A stretch of DNA of 49,158 bases from Butyrivibrio sp. (lineage in GTDB: Bacteria > Bacillota > Clostridia > Lachnospirales > Lachnospiraceae). A model generated the notes under the pieces. That model was not told where the DNA came from, ran no database searches, and was given only the letters and a program-made list of their open reading frames with translations. The stretch is taken from positions 1 to 49,158 of the forward strand of contig JAILPB010000057.1 of NCBI GenBank assembly GCA_024690485.1. Reading direction: 5' to 3'. A program made the position numbers and the translations under genes. Below, piece by piece: positions 45,128 through 49,158 of the stretch. Each line of letters starts with the position of its first letter. Within the stretch, counting starts at the first letter, position 1.

Positions 45128-45247
45128 AAAAAATCCTGATCCATGCAGCACATTTTTTAAGGTAAAGCTGACATTTTTATATATAAAAAAATATTTTTAG
45201 AATTATAATAATTAAGATACTTGAATCGTATATCCAGGAGGACGATT

Positions 45248-46423
45248 ATGAATTTTGATAAACTTACCGCATATATAGATGGCCTCGAGAAAGAATATGG
45301 AGTTCCTGCCTGCGACTGCATCGTGACAAAGGATCACGAGGTAGTTTACAGACACATGGCAGGTCATTCTGATCTTGAGAAGACTCAGCCTATTACAGAG
45401 AACGCACTTTACAGGCTTTTCTCTGCAACAAAGGTTATTACAATGACTGCTGTATTGCAGCTTATTGAGAGAGGTGAGCTTGGTCTCTACGATCAGCTTA
45501 CAGATTATATCCCAGAATTTGGCAGACTCAGAGTAGCAGATGAATTTAAGTTTGAATTCCCGCTTCACTGGCCTACAAACGACGATCCCTGCCATCTTGC
45601 TCATAATTCAATTCGCATAATTGACCTTATGACTATGACTGCAGGAATGAACTACGATACTTTTGCTCCTGAGCTTATGGCTATCAAGGAAAAATCCAAC
45701 GACGAAGCTACAACTATTGAAGTTGTAAAAGAGATGGCAAAGATGCCTCTTCTCTACGACCCGGGTACCAGCTGGGGCTATAGTCTTGCTCACGATGTTT
45801 TGGCAGCGGTTATCGAAGTTGTTACAGGCATGACTTTCGGAGAGTATCTTAAGAAGAACATCTTCGAGCCTATCGGTGTTTCAGATTTCTATTTCACCAT
45901 AGATGAGGCAGTAAAGAAGCGCCTTCCTGCTATGTATGCCGGAGAGTTTGGAACAACAAATATAAAGCCAGATGACGGAGTTCAGGCTGATTCCTTCAAG
46001 ATTACCAAGAACTACGAGAGCGGCGGAGCAGGACTTATTGCATCAGTTGCAGATTACAGTGTGTTCATCGATGCTCTTGCAAATAACGGTGTTGCTAAGA
46101 ACGGAAACAGAATTCTCTCAGAGGATTCGATCAAAATGTTCATGACACCATACACAACAGGTGTTATGCAGGAACAGTTCGATCTTTCAGGCAAGGTAGG
46201 ATATTCCTATGGCCTTGGCGTAAGAGTGCTTACAGACAATTCCAAGTCAAAGTCACCCCTTGGTGAATTTGGATGGGACGGAGCAGCAGGAGCTTATGTA
46301 ATGGCTGATCCTATTAATAAAGTAAGTATCTTCTATGCGCAGCATATTATGGGATTTCCGGTTGTATACTCAGAAATCCATCCCAAGCTTCGCGATCTTG
46401 TTTATGAAGGACTTGAAGCTTAA
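45248..46423 (+). CDS. Class-C beta-lactamase-like serine hydrolase (family VIII esterase type), copy 1
   Basis: A 391-residue protein with the serine-hydrolase/penicillin-binding-protein fold: nucleophile Ser59 and Lys62 in SATK, the tyrosine motif in WGYSLAHDVL, and a C-terminal FGWDGAAG block. No signal peptide, unlike true AmpC enzymes, which fits a cytoplasmic esterase or transacylase. I chose the ATG at 45248 behind CAGGAGG; an earlier ATG at 45221 lacks a site. It follows esterase 4 by 120 bp and is closed by a terminator. A beta-lactam role is unlikely in this context. Confidence 0.88.
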   Translation: MNFDKLTAYIDGLEKEYGVPACDCIVTKDHEVVYRHMAGHSDLEKTQPITENALYRLFSATKVITMTAVLQLIERGELGLYDQLTDYIPEFGRLRVADEFKFEFPLHWPTNDDPCHLAHNSIRIIDLMTMTAGMNYDTFAPELMAIKEKSNDEATTIEVVKEMAKMPLLYDPGTSWGYSLAHDVLAAVIEVVTGMTFGEYLKKNIFEPIGVSDFYFTIDEAVKKRLPAMYAGEFGTTNIKPDDGVQADSFKITKNYESGGAGLIASVADYSVFIDALANNGVAKNGNRILSEDSIKMFMTPYTTGVMQEQFDLSGKVGYSYGLGVRVLTDNSKSKSPLGEFGWDGAAGAYVMADPINKVSIFYAQHIMGFPVVYSEIHPKLRDLVYEGLEA

Positions 46424-46460
46424 TTTAGAAACCCTTTAATGCTATTATAGTTTTACTGAA

Positions 46461-46495
46461 ACTCCCCACCTCTTTATGCGGAGGTGGGGAGTTTT
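46461..46495 (+). terminator. Terminator after serine hydrolase 1
   Basis: ACTCCCCACCTC (46461-46472) pairs perfectly over 12 bp with GAGGTGGGGAGT (46481-46492), followed by TTTT. Confidence 0.85.
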
Positions 46496-46537
46496 CAAAA
46501 AGTAGGGTTTTTATGAAAGCATTTCGCGAGGATTTGT

Positions 46538-46604
46538 AGCTCGAAAAGAGGATTATTGCTAAAGTAATCTGCTCGTGTGCTAAAATTTTGCCCGCGAAAG
46601 GTTT
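46538..46604 (+). repeat. Dispersed double-hairpin repeat, copy B
   Basis: Matches 1683-1750 in the same orientation. The best block, ATTATTGCTAAAG-(C/T)-AATCTGCTCG, has one mismatch. The two small hairpins are kept through G-U-compatible changes. It lies between convergent genes. Confidence 0.6.
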
Positions 46605-46607
46605 CTT

Positions 46608-47807
46608 TTACAAACAGCCGTATGCTGCTGCGCGCATGCGCAGGTGGTGATACAGCTCGAGGTTTGGCTGAAGGTTATGCATGTAAACGATAGAGATTCC
46701 ACGTGAAGGATCTGCTTCAGCCCAGGTTCCTGAACCGCCGGTCCAGCCGAAGGCTCCCAGTGCGCCGTTGTGGGCACCTGCATACTGATCCATAAGGGTT
46801 CTCATGCCATAGCCGTAACCGTAGCCTGCAAGATAGTCATTGGAAAAATCCTTCTCAATCTGAGTCGGTGTCAGCGTATTTGTTCTTATGAGATCGATAG
46901 TGGCTCTTCCCATTATCTGCTCATTCTTGTATTTTCCGCCATTAGCAAGCATCTGCATGAGGTGAGAGTAATCGTTGCAGTTGGTAATTACTCTTGCAAA
47001 ACCGGACACTGTACCGAGTTTTCCGACAGATTTTACGGAGATTTCGTCGTTTGGAATGTATAACGCGTCATTGTCAGAGAGTTTTTTTCCGGGTTTTAAG
47101 TAATAATTCTGTACTAGTCTCTCTTCCATGTCATCTATAAGGAAGTTTGCAGAAGTGTTCATTTCCAGAGGATCAAAGAGCATTTCTTTTATGACAACTT
47201 CAGCAGGTTTTCCGCATATTGCCTCTAAAAGTCCGGCAGTCAGCTCACTTGAAAAACCATATAAATGGTGGCTCCCGGGCTCAAAAGCAAGAGGAATCTC
47301 AGCCATTTTTTCAATCTGCTCTCTAAGAGTGTAGTGGGGACGCGCCTCCAGTTCCTTCATGGCTCTTGCCATGGCAGTTGATGTAGGATGCTGGGTTGGT
47401 GCATCTGCTCCAAGAAGCATGTGATAGGGCAGGCCCACTGTCATGTTGAAGATATTCTTGATGGTTATGGGATTTTGCGTAGGTACGACGCGATAGCCTC
47501 CATCTGCACATCGAATGGCTTTCTTTGAGTTTTTCCATTCAGGGAAATACTCGTAGAGAGGATCACTCATAAGAAATTTTCCCTGCTCGTAGAGCATCAT
47601 GGCAGTTGTGTACATGGCAACCTTGGTAAGCGATGCCTGGCGGAAAAGATGTCTGGAATTAAGCTTTACATTGTTTTCCTTATCTGCCCAGCCAAAGTAG
47701 TTTTCATAAAGGGTTTCGCCCTTTTGACAGATCTGAATACCGCATCCCGGCAGGCCATCCTCTACATATTTTTCAAGAAGTCTTTCCAAATTTTTGAAAT
47801 TACTCAT
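46608..47807 (-). CDS. Class-C beta-lactamase-like serine hydrolase, copy 2
   Basis: A 399-residue protein with Ser59-x2-Lys62 in ASLTKVA, a tyrosine motif in LYGFSSELTAG, and a C-terminal FGWTGGSGTW block in place of the KTG triad. No signal peptide. It is closely similar to the protein encoded 15 bp upstream at 47823-48995; both open with a D/EGxPGCGxxxxQxGExLYE pattern. The two form a leftward pair converging on copy 1. Likely an esterase or related acyl-serine enzyme; substrate unknown. GGGGAGGAGC precedes the ATG. Confidence 0.88.
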   Translation of the reverse strand: MSNFKNLERLLEKYVEDGLPGCGIQICQKGETLYENYFGWADKENNVKLNSRHLFRQASLTKVAMYTTAMMLYEQGKFLMSDPLYEYFPEWKNSKKAIRCADGGYRVVPTQNPITIKNIFNMTVGLPYHMLLGADAPTQHPTSTAMARAMKELEARPHYTLREQIEKMAEIPLAFEPGSHHLYGFSSELTAGLLEAICGKPAEVVIKEMLFDPLEMNTSANFLIDDMEERLVQNYYLKPGKKLSDNDALYIPNDEISVKSVGKLGTVSGFARVITNCNDYSHLMQMLANGGKYKNEQIMGRATIDLIRTNTLTPTQIEKDFSNDYLAGYGYGYGMRTLMDQYAGAHNGALGAFGWTGGSGTWAEADPSRGISIVYMHNLQPNLELYHHLRMRAAAYGCL

Positions 47808-47822
47808 TGTGCTCCTCCCCGA

Positions 47823-48995
47823 TTATTTAATAAGCCCGTATGAAACAGCGCGTACTCTGTGATGAGTGTATAGCTCGTCATCAGGCATGAGATTATGCAT
47901 GTATGTGATAGATACCCTGTCCTCTGGATCTGCCTCACACCATGTGCCAAATCCGCCTGTCCATCCAAAGGAACCAAGGGCGCCGCTGTGGTCGCCTGCT
48001 GCTTTGTCGATAAGAGTTCTCACACCATAGCCGTAGCCATAGCCCTTTTCATAGGTGTTTGTGTAGTCAAGGAGCTGCTTTTCACTCAGGCCGTTGGCTC
48101 TCATCATGTTGATGGTAGTGGAAGATAATAATCTCTTTCCCTTATACGCGCCGCCTTCAGAGAGCATCTGCATGAGATGGCTGAAGTCTTCTACGGTTGA
48201 GTATAATCTTGCCCAGCCCTGCTCGTGCTCAGCTCCGGGGATGTGCTTGTCATCAAAGAAAGAATTCTTAAATGGCACAGGTCCGTTTTCTGATTGGAGA
48301 TAAAGTGTCACAAGGCGCTTTTCATGATCGCCCTCAAATCTTGATCTGGTATCGCCCATTTCAAGGGGATCAAAAATGAACTGCTTAAATACTTCATCTA
48401 CAGGCATATCGGTGATTGCCTCGATGAGAGCGCAGGCAAGTTCACTTGAAAAACCGTAGATCCATTTTTCTCCGGGTTCACAGGCAAGAACCGCTTCAGA
48501 CATAGCTTTTACGTGCTCTCTGTTGGTGTAATGTCCCTTTTCAATAAGGGGCTTCATGCAGTTTTGCATGGATGTAAGCACCGGATTATCAGTAACTTCC
48601 TGGGTGTTGCAGTAAGGAAGACCGCATTTCATGGAGCATACGTCTCTGACGGTTATTGGCTTTTTAGCATCCACGATATGAACATATCCGTTCTCATCGT
48701 GGTCGAATTTTTTCATGTTTTTCCACTCAGGAAGCCAGTCTGAGATAGGGTCTGTCATAAGGAATTTGCCCTGCTCATAAAGCATCATCATAGTGGTATA
48801 AAGCGGAATTTTAGACATTGAAGCTAATCGGAAGATAGAAGAGGATGTGACAGGTGTTTTCTCTTCAATATCGGAATATCCGTGATATCCTTCATAGAGC
48901 ACTTCACCGTTTTGCACGACTTTGAGTCCGCATCCGGGAATTCCCCTATCTAAAAAACTATCAAGTAGTCGATCGACATTGGCAATATTAGACAT
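47823..48995 (-). CDS. Class-C beta-lactamase-like serine hydrolase, copy 3
   Basis: A 390-residue paralogue of the gene at 46608: Ser59-x2-Lys62 in ASMSKIP, a tyrosine motif in IYGFSSELACAL, and FGWTGGFGTW near the C-terminus. No signal peptide. First gene of the leftward pair, with GGGGAGGGCGC before the ATG. Tandem position suggests duplication. The pair may be transcribed independently of the two-component-controlled units, since no 21-bp-spaced sites are visible upstream. Confidence 0.88.
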   Translation of the reverse strand: MSNIANVDRLLDSFLDRGIPGCGLKVVQNGEVLYEGYHGYSDIEEKTPVTSSSIFRLASMSKIPLYTTMMMLYEQGKFLMTDPISDWLPEWKNMKKFDHDENGYVHIVDAKKPITVRDVCSMKCGLPYCNTQEVTDNPVLTSMQNCMKPLIEKGHYTNREHVKAMSEAVLACEPGEKWIYGFSSELACALIEAITDMPVDEVFKQFIFDPLEMGDTRSRFEGDHEKRLVTLYLQSENGPVPFKNSFFDDKHIPGAEHEQGWARLYSTVEDFSHLMQMLSEGGAYKGKRLLSSTTINMMRANGLSEKQLLDYTNTYEKGYGYGYGVRTLIDKAAGDHSGALGSFGWTGGFGTWCEADPEDRVSITYMHNLMPDDELYTHHRVRAVSYGLIK

Positions 48996-49042
48996 ACCGC
49001 GCCCTCCCCAAAACTACACTAGTACATCGTTACTTAAATAAC

Positions 49043-49158
49043 TGGACCAAATTCTTGTCTGCTTACTCGATAGCACAGTTCCAAAAGCCTCGACATAGCC
49101 CGCTATGCCTGCGTTTTTGAAACTGCACTCTCGGGCAAGCATACTTCGAATTAGGCCA
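49043..49158. repeat. Long imperfect palindrome at the window end
   Basis: The arms are centred at 49100/49101, where CATAGC-CC-GCTATG sits. They run outward through CAGTT-CAAAA matched by TTTTGAAACTG, a CTCGA/TCGGG-type region, TGCTTAC matched by GCAAGCA, and AATTC matched by GAATT, to TGG/CCA at the outer ends. The right end coincides with the window edge, so it may extend further. No gene is visible in 48996-49158. Confidence 0.6.

Noticed and set aside
45248..48995. Beta-lactam resistance genes
   Set aside because: No signal peptides, no clear KTG triad, and an esterase context make resistance unlikely.
26910..48995. Recently acquired genomic island
   Set aside because: No integrase, transposase, tRNA or direct-repeat boundary is visible, and start signals look like those of the neighbours.

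Overview
The window looks like a chromosomal segment of a rumen or gut Lachnospiraceae bacterium, most likely Butyrivibrio or a close relative. The basis is moderate GC, strong AGGAGG-type ribosome binding sites, a type III glutamine synthetase (GSIII was described early from Butyrivibrio fibrisolvens), CUT1 sugar transport genes without a local ATPase, a YesM/YesN-type two-component pair and zinc-ribbon membrane proteins. The taxon is an inference; no rRNA or tRNA gene is present.

Region 1 (1-13.3 kb). The 5' part of a membrane GGDEF protein (minus strand) is followed by a nitrogen-assimilation operon on the plus strand: amtB fused to a PII domain, asnB, glnN (GSIII), gltB and gltD. A near-consensus promoter at 1400-1428 opens a leader of about 330 nt with consecutive hairpins and a strong intrinsic terminator before amtB, so the operon looks attenuated. 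The five genes cover ammonium uptake, PII sensing, the GS-GOGAT cycle and asparagine synthesis.

Region 2 (13.3-26.8 kb). A mixed stretch: a PrsW-type membrane protease, an SDR oxidoreductase, an 820-residue adenosine-deaminase-like protein with an extra C-terminal Rossmann-like domain, a rhomboid protease, two zinc-ribbon membrane proteins, a SNF2 helicase, an intergenic block of interleaved inverted repeats, a GH13 enzyme behind a LacI-type palindrome, a HEPN/nucleotidyltransferase pair whose promoter overlaps an inverted repeat, and a free methionine-R-sulfoxide reductase.

Region 3 (26.9-49 kb). A large acyl-hydrolase locus. Two divergent transcription units share the 31.2-31.5 kb control region: leftward, two CUT1 permeases, a CE1-like esterase and a type-B carboxylesterase; rightward, a lipoprotein solute-binding protein, an MFS transporter, an esterase fused to a stalk-like domain and a polysaccharide deacetylase. 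A YesM/YesN-type histidine kinase and AraC-type response regulator follow, then three more copies of the fused esterase and three class-C beta-lactamase-like serine hydrolases. None of the ten hydrolases has a visible signal peptide, and there is no glycoside hydrolase in the locus. My reading is that an acylated small glycan or glycoside is imported and stripped of its acyl groups in the cytoplasm. AGAAAA-N-TGAYA-like half-sites repeated at exactly 21 bp occur in both orientations between the divergent units and again before the second fused esterase; they are candidate binding sites of the AraC-type regulator.

Non-coding repeats: a roughly 67-bp double-hairpin repeat occurs at 1683-1750 and 46538-46604, and the window ends in a long imperfect palindrome (49043-49158).
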